From a virus: 37,519 bases of DNA. The DNA lies in the IMG/VR virus record IMGVR_UViG_3300027580_000008, positions 1 to 37,519 of that record; one strand, 5' to 3'. The notes under the pieces are model-generated. The model was not told where the DNA came from. It saw only the letters and a program-made list of their open reading frames with translations, and did not search any database. Positions 1 to 8,709 of the stretch are shown piece by piece. The translations under genes and the position numbers were made by a program. Position 1 is the stretch's first letter. The number at the start of each line of letters is the position of its first letter.

Positions 1-750
1 ATAATCAATTGCAGTCGTAAGATCATAATTTCCAGGAATTACTCGATATGCGGCCCCATCGAGTCCATGATCGGTACGAGCTTGATTTATAGCCGCCCCT
101 ATATCGGAGTAATCCACTAAATCATAGACGTATTCAGTGCCTCCCTGTCGAACTATAAGACCGCCGCTATATTGATTTGTAATTGAGTTCCCGTTATGAT
201 CCATATCGTCCTCAACATCTATCGCATCCCCGCCACCGTCGATGGATTTGATGTCGTTGAGGGCATGGTCTTGTATGTCAATGGTTCCGTCAGACCTGAA
301 GATTGCTATCATCGAGCTGGAACCTTCGTCATAGATTTCTAATTGATCATCGGTGGAATTGTATTTGATCGAGTAGTCTGAGTCTGAACCGAAAATTGCT
401 TTGATATCATCTGGAAACGGAAGGTTGCCTGTTAAATCCTGGGATCCGTCTCGGTCAAGCTTGTGTTCTTCTAATTCTTCAAACCATTCTACGATGACGT
501 TTTGAGCTACTGTACTTCCGCTACTATGGTTGGCTGCTGCTGTGCTATCGTATCCTCTGGTTAAACTTTCTAGTGTGTCTGCGTTCCTATTCCCTACCAG
601 GATTTTTTCGTCTCCGACTCTGATTACAAAATTCCCTGTCGGAAAGCGGTCTCCCGTTCCTGCTTTTAGGTCGAAACTGGTTTGAGTTGCTGTTATATCA
701 TTTGCGAGCTGAGATCTAGCTCGGTCTTTCTTGTTAAGATAGTTTGCCAT
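1..750 (-). CDS. Baseplate/tail fibre protein, 3' end cut by window
   Basis: The reading frame starts with ATG at 750, three bases after the tape-measure stop, with a GGGAGCGTGA ribosome site. It runs 250 codons to base 1 without a stop, so the C-terminus is missing. Residues 10-90 resemble the small domain found in many phage baseplate and collar proteins: a TGNFVIRVGDEK strand, then LTRGYDST and a His-containing loop before VIVEWFEEL. After about residue 95 come repeated short Asp/Gly-rich strands, and the last visible part (IPGNYDLTTAID) resembles the entry into a pectate-lyase-like beta-helix. The position directly after the tape measure fits a distal tail or host-binding part. A tail role is likely; the exact part is unknown. 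Confidence 0.7.
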   Translation of the reverse strand, partial: MANYLNKKDRARSQLANDITATQTSFDLKAGTGDRFPTGNFVIRVGDEKILVGNRNADTLESLTRGYDSTAAANHSSGSTVAQNVIVEWFEELEEHKLDRDGSQDLTGNLPFPDDIKAIFGSDSDYSIKYNSTDDQLEIYDEGSSSMIAIFRSDGTIDIQDHALNDIKSIDGGGDAIDVEDDMDHNGNSITNQYSGGLIVRQGGTEYVYDLVDYSDIGAAINQARTDHGLDGAAYRVIPGNYDLTTAIDY

Positions 751-752
751 TT

Positions 753-3700
753 TTAGGTCACGCTCCCACCTTTTATGCTAATTCTGTCAGCTAAGGGCTG
801 TTCAAGTTCCCTGGCTAGGGTCTTCCCGTCTATTTGGAAGGTTATTTCTTCGATCTTTTGCTCTCCAAGTGTGTTTCTTATTGCTTTTAATTGCTCTGTT
901 GCCTGGTTGGCTGTTTGCCCTATATTAACGACTTGAGTGTTTATATCTGTTATATGGTCCCTAATTGTTTTGACTATATCAAGCTGCTCGGAACTTGAGG
1001 AAGAAATACTTCCGAGTTCTTCTGATTCTATTGAACTCATGTCTTCGATGCTCGTATCTAAGTTTTCTATTGAACTTTCTGTGGCCTGCTTTTCATCTGG
1101 TGTCTTCCCTTCGTAAGCTGGCCCGTATTCTACGTCTCCGGGCTTCCTATCTTTTCCACCTCCGAATCCTAAAAGTCCGCCTATGTCTTTTATAAGGTTT
1201 CCGCTTCCGAATATGGAACTTAGCCCCTGGCCGACTGCTGCTGCTCCACTAACCCAAGGAAGTGCGGATCCTATAGCTGACATGATCCCTCCACTTCCTC
1301 CCCCACCAAATACGCTGGCTATTCCGCTAGTTACTGAACTGATTATCCCGCCGCCTCCGCTTTTCTGGTTGCCCCCACCGAGAAGGTTCCCTGCTATGCT
1401 GGCTATTCCGTCCCAAACCTGATTCCCGAGGAAGGAAGCTGCTTTGTTTAATATAGTATCGAATATAGATCCCCAAAAGTCGCTGAAGGCCTTTCCGAAG
1501 CCCTTAGTGCCTTTTAAAAGGGCTACGAAATTATCCTTGAAGGAAGACTCTATGCCGCTAGTTATATCGTCTACAAGTGTCGTTACGTCCTTCTTGAGGT
1601 CTTTGTATGCCTGTGTCATGTTATCAGTTCCGTCATCTACGGTTGTTTCCTGGTCGTCTACTCCATCGCTGAGTGTCTGGTTCCCTTCTTTGACCATAGT
1701 TAGAAGTTCTTGTTTTGAGCTTTTGCTAAGATTACTATATTCGGACTCGATCCTTTTTCTCATATCCTTGACTTTTCCCGTAGTATTATTCTTTAAGTCC
1801 TGGTATATTTTCTTTAAGTTTACGGACTCTGCTTTGGCGGTCTGCTCTACGTTTGCCTTTTCTTCTTTTTGGTCGGCTGTAACTTGGTTTTTCTTTCTAG
1901 TAAAAGCCTGGCTTGCTCCACGGCGAGCCTTGTCTGCTTCCCTTGTAATTGCCTGTTGAGCTTTCTTTGCGTCTGTTTCCGTGTTGGATTTAAATTCTGC
2001 TGTCTTTGCGGAGGTTTTGGCTACCATGTTTTCCATACTTCCTACTACGTTATCTACTATTCCTTGGCCGAGGTCCTCTGAAACGAGTTCTAGGTTTTTG
2101 AGACTTTCCTGAGCGTTGTCGAACATTTCTTTTGATAAACCAGGGACGATTTTGTGTAACCACTTGAACTTGCCAATTATGTTGCTGATTGCTTTTCCGA
2201 CCTTGCTTGCTATGGTGTTGAGTCCACTCGTGAAAAGATCCTGCGCCCCCTGAAGGAAGGTATCTATAATGCCGATTGCTGATTTGGCTAAGGATCTCCA
2301 ATCGTCTACGAATAGCTCTACGAAATCTACTAGGAAGGTCCCAAGCATATTAAGATAGTCCGAAAATATGTTTTTAATCGAACTCCATACCGTGTCCCAA
2401 ATTCCCAGGAGGGCTTGACCTACGGCTTCCCAGTCTCCGGTTATGACTCCCTTCCAGGCCTCTACGAAACCTGCTATTATGTCGAGAACTGTCCCGATTA
2501 CTTCCTTTATTCCGTTCCAGGTGTATTCGCCTATGGCTATAATCGTATCTCCGAAAGCTTCCCAGAAAGATTCGGCCCAACCTACGAATACTGTGATAAT
2601 TTCTTTGATTGTTTGGAATATCTCTCCGAAAGTTATGCCAAGATCCTTGAGAAATCCTTCGGCTGCTCCACCTTCTCCGAACATCTGTCCGACAAAATTG
2701 GTTATATCTGCGAATACCTTCTGGACCTTAGGCCCCCATTCTTCAATCAGGCCGAGAGTGCTTTCGAGAAGTGAAATTAGCCCGGTCCCTAAAGTCTCCA
2801 TAAATGGGGCTAAGTATTTACGCTTTATTAGGGTCCAGCGTTCTCCGAGCTGTTTGTCGTATTGCTTACTGGCTTCTTTTACGGTCCCCTTGGAATTTTC
2901 TATAACTTCCATGAGGTCTTCCATGCCTTGCTCGCCCTTTTGAAGTCCACGGTACATATTCTGGCCTGAGCGTCTTCCTAAGATTTCGAGAGCTGATGCG
3001 AAGTTGTCTGATCCCTTTTCGGCTGAAGCGAGACTGTCGATTACTTGCTGCATAGCGTCATCTGATGTACGAAAGCCGTCTTCTGTTTTCTCTACTTCGA
3101 TCCCGAGCTCTCTGAGGGCTTCTGCTTGAGATTTTGTGGGGTCTTCTACCCTTACGACTGCTCTGGCTAGTCCTGACGCAGCTTCTTGTGCGTTTACGCC
3201 TTGATCCTCGAAATGACCTAACATGGCCGCCCCTTCTTCTACTGACATTCCCATAGATTTCATGGCTGGTTGGGCTTCTGCTAGGGCATTTTGCATATTC
3301 CCTATGTTGGCCCCTGTGTCTGCTGAGATTGCTTTGAGTTGGTCCATAAGCTTGCTGCTTTCCTGGACTTCTAGGCCCCAGGCCCTTTGGATCTCTGTAA
3401 TATCTTTAATTGCCTGACTTGTGTTTTGGTTAGTAACTTTGGCGTAGTCGAGGAAGTCCTGCTCCATACCTTTGGCTGCGTCTCCGTGCCTTTGCCTGAG
3501 GGTTGTAACTGCGTTACCCAGTTCTTCGTAACTATCGGTGTTCTGTTTGTGTAAGGATTGGACGGTATCTCTGAATTGTTTTGCCGCTTCTTCTGAAGCT
3601 CCTGTTTCCGAGCGGTATCTTTGAGTAGCGTCTTCGAGCCTTTGAATGTTTTGCGCCCCTTCCCTTGCTAGGCCTGCGAGAGCTGCTCCCGCTGCTGTAA

Positions 3701-3836
3701 CAGTTCCGATTAGTCCGGCTTTCCCTAGGTTTTTCATAAGACCTGCTGACATACCTTTTGCGGACTTGATGCCAGAGATAAATCCTGAAGTGTCTAGGTT
3801 CATCTCCTGGTATAGCTCTCCGACTTTCATAGCCAT
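753..3836 (-). CDS. Tail tape measure protein
   Basis: The 1027-residue protein fixes tail length and occupies the tail lumen. The N-terminal 300 residues match the phage minor-tail / TP901-type tape measure region, with alternating Ala/Gly-rich helices such as ALGHFEDQGVNAQEAASG-type repeats. A hydrophobic, Trp-rich stretch follows (about 340-580), with several candidate membrane-inserting helices. Next is a charged coiled coil rich in Lys, Glu and Gln (about 590-740). Gly-rich stretches lie at about 800-880, and a Ser/Glu-rich coil with a short folded tail closes the protein. It follows the frameshifted chaperone pair, the standard order in siphoviruses. The first ATG (3836) has GGCGTGATATT in front of it; a second Met lies two codons in. 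Confidence 0.95.
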   Translation of the reverse strand: MAMKVGELYQEMNLDTSGFISGIKSAKGMSAGLMKNLGKAGLIGTVTAAGAALAGLAREGAQNIQRLEDATQRYRSETGASEEAAKQFRDTVQSLHKQNTDSYEELGNAVTTLRQRHGDAAKGMEQDFLDYAKVTNQNTSQAIKDITEIQRAWGLEVQESSKLMDQLKAISADTGANIGNMQNALAEAQPAMKSMGMSVEEGAAMLGHFEDQGVNAQEAASGLARAVVRVEDPTKSQAEALRELGIEVEKTEDGFRTSDDAMQQVIDSLASAEKGSDNFASALEILGRRSGQNMYRGLQKGEQGMEDLMEVIENSKGTVKEASKQYDKQLGERWTLIKRKYLAPFMETLGTGLISLLESTLGLIEEWGPKVQKVFADITNFVGQMFGEGGAAEGFLKDLGITFGEIFQTIKEIITVFVGWAESFWEAFGDTIIAIGEYTWNGIKEVIGTVLDIIAGFVEAWKGVITGDWEAVGQALLGIWDTVWSSIKNIFSDYLNMLGTFLVDFVELFVDDWRSLAKSAIGIIDTFLQGAQDLFTSGLNTIASKVGKAISNIIGKFKWLHKIVPGLSKEMFDNAQESLKNLELVSEDLGQGIVDNVVGSMENMVAKTSAKTAEFKSNTETDAKKAQQAITREADKARRGASQAFTRKKNQVTADQKEEKANVEQTAKAESVNLKKIYQDLKNNTTGKVKDMRKRIESEYSNLSKSSKQELLTMVKEGNQTLSDGVDDQETTVDDGTDNMTQAYKDLKKDVTTLVDDITSGIESSFKDNFVALLKGTKGFGKAFSDFWGSIFDTILNKAASFLGNQVWDGIASIAGNLLGGGNQKSGGGGIISSVTSGIASVFGGGGSGGIMSAIGSALPWVSGAAAVGQGLSSIFGSGNLIKDIGGLLGFGGGKDRKPGDVEYGPAYEGKTPDEKQATESSIENLDTSIEDMSSIESEELGSISSSSSEQLDIVKTIRDHITDINTQVVNIGQTANQATEQLKAIRNTLGEQKIEEITFQIDGKTLARELEQPLADRISIKGGSVT

Positions 3837-3847
3837 AATATCACGCC

Positions 3848-4189
3848 TTATTCGAGACCGAGTATATTATCGAGAACTTGCTCTTGCTCTTCGGGGTCCT
3901 CTATTACTTGAACTGGTTTGCCTGTTTCTGGATCAACTTTCCCTGTGTCTTCGTTTTGGAAGGACTGTACGAGACTTTGGTGTAAAGCGGTATTAGGTTT
4001 CACGGTTATAGCTTCCTTGAGTACGTTAAACCTTCGCCAGCTATGATTATAAGGCCAACTTCCAGACAGGTCGATTCCGTATTCTGCCTGGAAGTCAGCC
4101 TCTATTGCTGTCCAATGTTCTGTTAGCTTCCAGCTTTTCCCTGACCGCCCTGCCCTGAGGTCCCTTTGCCGGACCTCCACTTTGTCCAA
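3848..4189 (-). CDS. Tail chaperone T-frame extension (gpT-like)
   Basis: This open frame lies in the -1 frame relative to the upstream chaperone and overlaps its end. It has no convincing start of its own: the only candidate is a TTG inside the upstream gene without a good ribosome site. It is therefore read as the second half of a gpG-gpT fusion made by ribosomal slippage at 4135-4141. The fusion would have 123 residues from the upstream frame plus 95 from this frame, 218 in all. The T part contains HSWRRFNVLKEAI and an acidic C-terminus. In lambda-like phages such fusions bind the tape measure and recruit tail tube subunits. The next gene is the tape measure, as expected. Confidence 0.8.
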   Translation of the reverse strand: MDKVEVRQRDLRAGRSGKSWKLTEHWTAIEADFQAEYGIDLSGSWPYNHSWRRFNVLKEAITVKPNTALHQSLVQSFQNEDTGKVDPETGKPVQVIEDPEEQEQVLDNILGLE

Positions 4190-4503
4190 ATCCAGCGAAA
4201 GATTTCTTCGATCTCTGGCCAGGAGCAGTCTTCTTTAAGTTGATAAACTTGATCCCCGAGGGTTTCCTTGAGGATGTTCATAATTACGCTTGCTGGAATT
4301 TCTTTGTCATCTTCTAAGCTTTGCTGTGCTTCCAGGGCGTTAAACATGACTGACGCTGGGGGCGATTGTGGTACTTCGTAGACCTCCCCGTGTTTCTTAA
4401 AAGTTAGCTTTTGGTTTTTTCTTTCTTTCTGGTATTCGTCAAAGTTATGGTCTATTTGAGCTTCGGGGTCCCCAGTTTTATGGCCCTGAGGGTCTTGAGT
4501 CAT
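4123..4503 (-). CDS. Tail assembly chaperone (gpG-like)
   Basis: The 126-residue acidic protein lies between the tail tube module and the tape measure, where siphoviruses encode the gpG chaperone. Its ATG overlaps the previous stop (ATGA), with GGAGGTCG upstream. The last codons hold a slippery heptamer. Ribosomes that do not slip end at residue 126 in a Gly/Gln-rich tail; those that slip make the longer G-T protein. Sequence similarity to lambda G itself is not evident. The call rests on position, size and the frameshift. Confidence 0.85.
   Translation of the reverse strand: MTQDPQGHKTGDPEAQIDHNFDEYQKERKNQKLTFKKHGEVYEVPQSPPASVMFNALEAQQSLEDDKEIPASVIMNILKETLGDQVYQLKEDCSWPEIEEIFRWIWTKWRSGKGTSGQGGQGKAGS
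4135..4141 (-). promoter_or_regulatory. Programmed -1 frameshift slippery site
   Basis: Read on the minus strand the heptamer is GGGAAAA, in the phase X XXY YYZ (zero-frame codons GGA AAA). This is one base different from the GGGAAAG site of lambda G-T. A -1 slip here joins the upstream chaperone frame to the frame ending at 3848. The two frames are open together for about 67 bases around the site. Confidence 0.85.
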
Positions 4504-4838
4504 ACTTTTACGACCTCCGTTAAGACATCCGTAACTGCTGAGTAGTCTATGTGAACGAGTTTGTCGGAGTCGTTAAACCAATCTTTGTCAAAAGGCCCGA
4601 TAACCCTTGATTCACCTGCCGGTATTGATATTGACGGATCGCTAATTGTAAGTGTTACTCCACCTACCTTTTCTGTTTTTTGGACGTTGATGGTAACGTC
4701 TACACTTCCACCGCTGTTATTGATTATATTTACGAAGGTTTTCCCGTCGTTTATGAACGAGTCCCCTCCGCTTGATGCGGAGTTCTGAGTAGGGCTTAGG
4801 CCTGTAAGATCTGCTTTTTCGACTGTTAGTTCAGCCAT
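4500..4838 (-). CDS. Ig-like/jelly-roll structural protein
   Basis: The 112-residue protein is predicted all-beta. It shows the pattern of a small phage structural family: an N-terminal TGLSPTQNSASSGGDSF, then alternating strands with DVTINVQ, SIPAGESRVIGPFD and a C-terminal DYSAVTDV. Family members sit among head or tail-tube genes and are thought to decorate the particle. Here it lies between the tail tube and the chaperones, so decoration of the tail tube is possible. AAAGGTGATAACTC precedes the ATG. The exact role is inferred. Confidence 0.65.
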   Translation of the reverse strand: MAELTVEKADLTGLSPTQNSASSGGDSFINDGKTFVNIINNSGGSVDVTINVQKTEKVGGVTLTISDPSISIPAGESRVIGPFDKDWFNDSDKLVHIDYSAVTDVLTEVVKV

Positions 4839-4867
4839 GAGTTATCACCTTTGTTAGTTATTAAGCT

Positions 4868-5299
4868 CTAAGTCTTGTTGACACTACCTGAGATATTGAA
4901 GGTTGCGGCCCAGGAAGACTTTTCGTTTCTTCCTCCGAGAGCTTCTCCGAGACTTACTGTAGCGTCAAATTCGTAGATAGTTCCCCCGGGACTTGTTAAC
5001 TTCATGGTCCCGATTGAACTTAGCCCTACTTCGTTCCCGAGTGTTTCTACTCTTTCCTGGCCTGGGTCTCTGGATCCGTCGTCCGGGTCTTCCATCCAGT
5101 CCCCTTCTAGCGAGACTGCTTGTGATCTTTCGATAATCATGTTTTCTGCTTTCCCATTAGAATTCATGTTTGTAGTGTCGAGCTGTTCGTCTGAATGGGA
5201 CCAGGTCATAGTTTGAAGTCCGTCAATCTCTATAAAACTGTCTCCGGCAGAGTTTTCTACTTCGATGGTCCAATTCCTTGCTGGTATAGCTGTAAGCAT
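4868..5299 (-). CDS. Major tail tube protein
   Basis: The 143-residue beta-rich protein has the layout of phage tail tube subunits: an early W-x-I-E-V strand, a central Asp/Asn-rich loop with SLEGDWMEDP, and C-terminal strands ending in a W-A-A-T-F-N-I-S-G motif. It follows the tail terminator and precedes the chaperones and tape measure. GGGAGTGATCCAAT is the ribosome site. Many copies should stack to form the tail tube. Confidence 0.8.
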   Translation of the reverse strand: MLTAIPARNWTIEVENSAGDSFIEIDGLQTMTWSHSDEQLDTTNMNSNGKAENMIIERSQAVSLEGDWMEDPDDGSRDPGQERVETLGNEVGLSSIGTMKLTSPGGTIYEFDATVSLGEALGGRNEKSSWAATFNISGSVNKT

Positions 5300-5313
5300 A
5301 TTGGATCACTCCC

Positions 5314-5715
5314 TTATTGTGCGTTTATATCGAAATTGTGCGTAAAAATGTGTCTTCCGTTCTCGTCCTGGTCTCTGTAAACAGGACGCTGATTATTTGT
5401 GGTTATAAAGTCTACCCAGACCCCTCCGGGCCAATATCCTGACGTAAATGCTTGTAACTCTCTTGAGATCCTATCTGCGATATTATAAGCAGTTAGTACG
5501 TTTCTGTCGCCCCTGGTTAAGATCCTGACGGAGGTATTATTTTCTTGTGCTTGTCTGTCTTCTGGCCCTCCGGTTGGTTCTATTGATACGGCTATGTCTG
5601 GTTCGGGAGGAAGCCTGGGGGCAAATATGTTCCCTATGTCTGGATTGTCAGGATCGTAATAAATGTCTTCTATATTATCACTTAGGAAGGCCATAAGCGA
5701 CTCAAAAATTGTCAT
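5314..5715 (-). CDS. Tail terminator / minor capsid-type protein
   Basis: The 133-residue protein resembles the phage 'minor capsid' or tail terminator family. It has an N-terminal helix (FESLMAFLSDNI), a strand with IAVSIEPTGG, the helix NIADRISRELQAF and a C-terminal strand pair ending HNFDINAQ. Such proteins cap the tail tube and join it to the head. It overlaps the previous gene by four bases (ATGA), with AGAGTGAA as ribosome site, and sits exactly between the gp10-like protein and the tail tube. Confidence 0.7.
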   Translation of the reverse strand: MTIFESLMAFLSDNIEDIYYDPDNPDIGNIFAPRLPPEPDIAVSIEPTGGPEDRQAQENNTSVRILTRGDRNVLTAYNIADRISRELQAFTSGYWPGGVWVDFITTNNQRPVYRDQDENGRHIFTHNFDINAQ

Positions 5716-6062
5716 GGTAGTTCACTCTTGATAACTTCTGCAACTGTTTCGAGAGCTTCTTCGCCTTTCCTGTCTCCTGTCCTCTCTAACCACTTACGCT
5801 CCCCGTCCCCTTTGAAGTTAGTTCCTGAATCCATTTCGTGAACTGGTGCTGCGTACTCTTGGGTGTATGCGACTACTGCTTTTAATTCTTGTCCGTCTAC
5901 GTCGTTAAACCCTGATTCTTCTAGTCTTCCTGAGTCGTGAGGACAAATCTTGTTAGCTTCTGTGAGCAGAAAGCCTGATCCTTTGGCCAGTCCTTTGACT
6001 GCTGCTGCTCTATTTGCCTCTATGGCCTTTTTGTCGTTAAATTCGTTATAGCTTTTGCTCAT
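5712..6062 (-). CDS. HK97 gp10-like tail completion protein
   Basis: The 116-residue protein contains the features of the HK97-gp10/minor capsid family. The segment ICPHDSGRLEESG matches the conserved 'P.dtG.L..s' turn, and YTQEYAAPVHE matches the 'Y...vE.G' strand. The C-terminal helix includes RKGEEALETVAEVI. It probably takes part in head-tail joining. It is coupled to its neighbours by ATGA overlaps on both sides. Confidence 0.75.
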   Translation of the reverse strand: MSKSYNEFNDKKAIEANRAAAVKGLAKGSGFLLTEANKICPHDSGRLEESGFNDVDGQELKAVVAYTQEYAAPVHEMDSGTNFKGDGERKWLERTGDRKGEEALETVAEVIKSELP

Positions 6063-6376
6063 TTTAGCTTCACCTCGGTATGCGATCTTTCGTCAGAAAG
6101 TCTGTTAACTTTTGGTTCTACCTTGAGGACTTCCCGTTCGTATCCGTTAAATTCGATTAAATCTTTTGGTTCTGGTGGTTTTAAATCCGGTGGTAGGAAG
6201 ACCTTGGCGCTTGAGGTTACTAATTCACCTTCTTGGTTGTATGTTCTGCTCTGAGATTGCTCGTAAACGCAGCGTACTGTAATTGGATCGGCGTATCCTT
6301 CCTCGAAAGCGTTGTGTCCTTGGTATCTTTTTAGCTTTGCTGTTTGTTTGAAAGCCCAGTCCGGGAACTTTCTCAC
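6059..6376 (-). CDS. Head closure (stopper) protein
   Basis: The 105-residue protein is beta-rich and resembles SPP1 gp16 / head-closure proteins. Those have an N-terminal strand with TAKLKRY, a central TYNQEGELVTSSAKVFLP segment and a final strand pair with FNGYEREVLKV. It starts with GTG, and its first bases overlap the stop of the upstream gene (GTGA); GGAGTGA lies upstream. Its place between the gp15-like and gp10-like genes is standard for a connector cassette. Confidence 0.7.
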   Translation of the reverse strand: MRKFPDWAFKQTAKLKRYQGHNAFEEGYADPITVRCVYEQSQSRTYNQEGELVTSSAKVFLPPDLKPPEPKDLIEFNGYEREVLKVEPKVNRLSDERSHTEVKLK

Positions 6377-6747
6377 TTTGTCTTCACTCCTGTATATGTT
6401 AAACCGACCTGCCCGAGATGTTGTATAGTTCGTGGAGCTAACTGTTGGCCCTCTGCGGTGCTTGAGTTATCCCCGGCCTTGGTAGCACTAAAGCCTCCGA
6501 TAGAAATGCTCTCATAGTCCTGTTCGGACCCTATTTCGTCATCTCTGCGTATCCAGAACTGTAGCTGTGCGCAGGTAGCTTTCCTGACGGCTTCCTCGAT
6601 TTTTGGTTCGGTGGTATCTATTTCTACAATAACGTGGTAGTCTATTAGCTCTGAAGCCCTTTCGAGTAACCGACTGTAATCATCGGGTAGGTCGGCCTGG
6701 TCTTCACCTGTATATTCTGCGTAATCGGACAGGTCTGCGTAGGACAT
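6373..6747 (-). CDS. Head-tail connector (gp6/gp15-like)
   Basis: The 124-residue protein has the helical layout of head-tail adaptors of the HK97 gp6 / SPP1 gp15 group. It opens with YADLSDYAEYTG, then helices with LLERASELIDYHV and IEEAVRKATCAQLQFW, and ends in a beta extension. These proteins form a ring under the portal. It begins four bases after the previous gene's stop and overlaps the next by four. Confidence 0.75.
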   Translation of the reverse strand: MSYADLSDYAEYTGEDQADLPDDYSRLLERASELIDYHVIVEIDTTEPKIEEAVRKATCAQLQFWIRRDDEIGSEQDYESISIGGFSATKAGDNSSTAEGQQLAPRTIQHLGQVGLTYTGVKTK

Positions 6748-6751
6748 GGTT

Positions 6752-7141
6752 TTATTCCTCTGTGTATCCGATAGCTACGAAGAAACTGTCGCCTCCACCG
6801 TTGAGTAGTACGTCCTTGTCGATAGCTCCTTCTTTTGTGAGGTTGTTTAATAAAATTCTGGTATTTTGACTTGTGTATAGCTTCCCGATTTTGTCTCCAC
6901 TGTCAAAGTCTAGGTCTATTTCACCTACGTTTCCGTTTGAATGGATTAAGATATATTCTACGATAATCTTATTTCCAGAATTAGGCGAAATTATACTGGT
7001 GTCGGTTTGGCTGTTAGAAAATTCGCCAGTAAAAGTTTTTATAGATCTTTGAGGGTCGACCTTGAGGTATTCCTGGTCATTTGCCTTATTATATCCGAAA
7101 AGACGGTTTAAAATCTCTATAGTTGAGGTCCCTGCGTTCAT
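6752..7141 (-). CDS. Unknown virion-region protein, beta-rich
   Basis: I do not recognise this 129-residue acidic protein. After a short N-terminal helix (TSTIEILNRLFGY) it is mainly short strands and Gly/Asn-rich turns, ending GGGDSFFVAIGYTEE. A small decoration or fibre-like head protein is plausible from the position between the capsid and connector genes. The ribosome site GGTGAG lies before the ATG. It shows no signal peptide or membrane segment. Confidence 0.6.
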   Translation of the reverse strand: MNAGTSTIEILNRLFGYNKANDQEYLKVDPQRSIKTFTGEFSNSQTDTSIISPNSGNKIIVEYILIHSNGNVGEIDLDFDSGDKIGKLYTSQNTRILLNNLTKEGAIDKDVLLNGGGDSFFVAIGYTEE

Positions 7142-7154
7142 GTTAGCTCACCGC

Positions 7155-7631
7155 CTATATACTGATTGTTACGGAAGCCGAGCTTATGGTATAGCCGCAA
7201 ATGTCTTGAGAGTCTACCGTGAGTGTAAAGGAATCGCCTTCCTGCCAGTTGTCTGCGAATGTTACTGTTACTGTCCCGAGACCGTTGCTGACAGTTATGG
7301 GGCTGTCGGTACTTGTGGATCCCGTGTCGGCTGACGAATCTGAAGTTGATACGGTTACTTCGCCTTCAAAAAGCTCATTTTTATAGCTGTCTTCCTGGAC
7401 TTCGAAATTAACCTCTATGGTATCTGAGTCTGAAGGAACTGAGTCAAGAGTATAGTTATCTGGAAGTGCAAAACCTATATTCCCACTTACTAAGGCCGAT
7501 AAATCTTTTATTTCTCTGGCTAGTCTGCGTAAATTATCGAATAAATGCTTGAAGCTGTGCCGATGCCTGTTTCTTTCGTTTTTAGCCTCTGCTGGTAGTT
7601 CTGGTATTGGTTCCTCTCCGCCTAAAGCCAT
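7155..7631 (-). CDS. Head-region Ig-like protein
   Basis: The 158-residue protein begins with a charged helical part (residues 1-50, with HRHSFKHLF and REIKDLSAL). It continues with an Ig-like beta domain rich in Ser, Thr and Asp (DTIEVNFEVQ, GEVTVSTSD, GTVTVTFADNW, SFTLTVDSQD). The helical part could anchor it to the capsid, with the beta domain outside, as in head fibres. That reading is inference. It lies directly after the capsid gene, with GGGGTGA as ribosome site. Confidence 0.6.
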   Translation of the reverse strand: MALGGEEPIPELPAEAKNERNRHRHSFKHLFDNLRRLAREIKDLSALVSGNIGFALPDNYTLDSVPSDSDTIEVNFEVQEDSYKNELFEGEVTVSTSDSSADTGSTSTDSPITVSNGLGTVTVTFADNWQEGDSFTLTVDSQDICGYTISSASVTISI

Positions 7632-7696
7632 TTTAGTTCACCCCTTTATAGAAGCCGGGGCTATTAAACCCCGGCTATTATTAGTCTGTGGCTAGT

Positions 7697-8692
7697 TTAG
7701 CCGTTAGTTACGAGCTTTACGAGCCTGACGTTTTTAGGTTCGTAAACTCTGTCCCAGTTAGCTTCGTTTTCTAGTTCTGTGTTAGTTGGAAAGTCGCCTG
7801 AGACTGAACTTTCTTGCCAGGCTACTCCACGAGGATGTACGAGGAAGTTCCTACGGTGGATTAAATTAGTTTCGCCCCTGGTTCCGTTTCTTTCTGTTTC
7901 TACTGGAACTTTTGGGGTCCCTTCTCCGTATCCGACTGCTCCCTCCCCGAATATGTAACTGGTGTATTCGTATTCTGCGTTATCGGCTGAAGAATTATCC
8001 CGTGGAAGGCTGTCGTCTACGATTACGGTGTGGTTCATGTAAGTCCCGAACCCTACATCCTGCTCTGAATCAGGTATATAGTCGATTAGGTCGTTTTTCT
8101 GTAGCCTCGTGTGTAGCTCTGATCTCATAGCGATAGCTGTAAGCTCGCCTTTCTTGTCTCCGAGAAGCTGTTTTGCGTCTAGGATGTTCTGACCGGAGAT
8201 TAAGGCATCTTCTGTAAGGCTGTCAGCTCCAGAAATTGTTACGTCTAGGATGTGGTCCCCTGAGTCGTTTGAAGAATTGTCTGCGAAGACACCCTCGAGA
8301 CTTGCTATCAGTACGTCCTGGTATCTCCGTGCCCAGTATGCTGCTACACGTTCTGAGATAGCTCCGAGAGGGTCGTCCCCTGAAAGTTCGTCCGTGAGGT
8401 CCTCTGCTCCCCAAACGTTAGCACGTCCTTGAAGCCTTGCGATGTCTTTGCCTGTGCTTATGTTATTGGTGCTTAGTTCTGAGTCGCTAGAGCGAACCTG
8501 GTCATCCTGGTCAATATCTTTCCAGAATGGCATTTTCACCATTTCCCCCCCACCTTCTAACTTCTCGTCTAGTTCTGGATCCGTAGCTATAATGCCGCTC
8601 TGCCAAAGTGCAGAGACTTCTGGAAGTGTCTCCTGTACGTAGTTATTGAAGACCTCTGGTACGATTACGTCTGAAAGTAGCGTGGTAGCCAT
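7697..8692 (-). CDS. Major capsid protein (HK97 fold)
   Basis: The 331-residue protein follows the scaffold gene, as expected. It matches the HK97-fold coat family with an N-terminal LLSDVIVPEVFNNYVQE, MPFWKDI, a long central helix region with AAYWARRYQDVLIASLEGVF, then AIAMRSELHTRLQKNDL. The closing part HRRNFLVHPRGVAWQ is typical of Bacillota phage coats. It forms the capsid shell. GGAGTGATTTATT precedes the ATG. No protease gene is visible nearby, so maturation by an encoded protease is not supported. Confidence 0.9.
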   Translation of the reverse strand: MATTLLSDVIVPEVFNNYVQETLPEVSALWQSGIIATDPELDEKLEGGGEMVKMPFWKDIDQDDQVRSSDSELSTNNISTGKDIARLQGRANVWGAEDLTDELSGDDPLGAISERVAAYWARRYQDVLIASLEGVFADNSSNDSGDHILDVTISGADSLTEDALISGQNILDAKQLLGDKKGELTAIAMRSELHTRLQKNDLIDYIPDSEQDVGFGTYMNHTVIVDDSLPRDNSSADNAEYEYTSYIFGEGAVGYGEGTPKVPVETERNGTRGETNLIHRRNFLVHPRGVAWQESSVSGDFPTNTELENEANWDRVYEPKNVRLVKLVTNG

Positions 8693-8709
8693 AATAAATC
8701 ACTCCGTGT

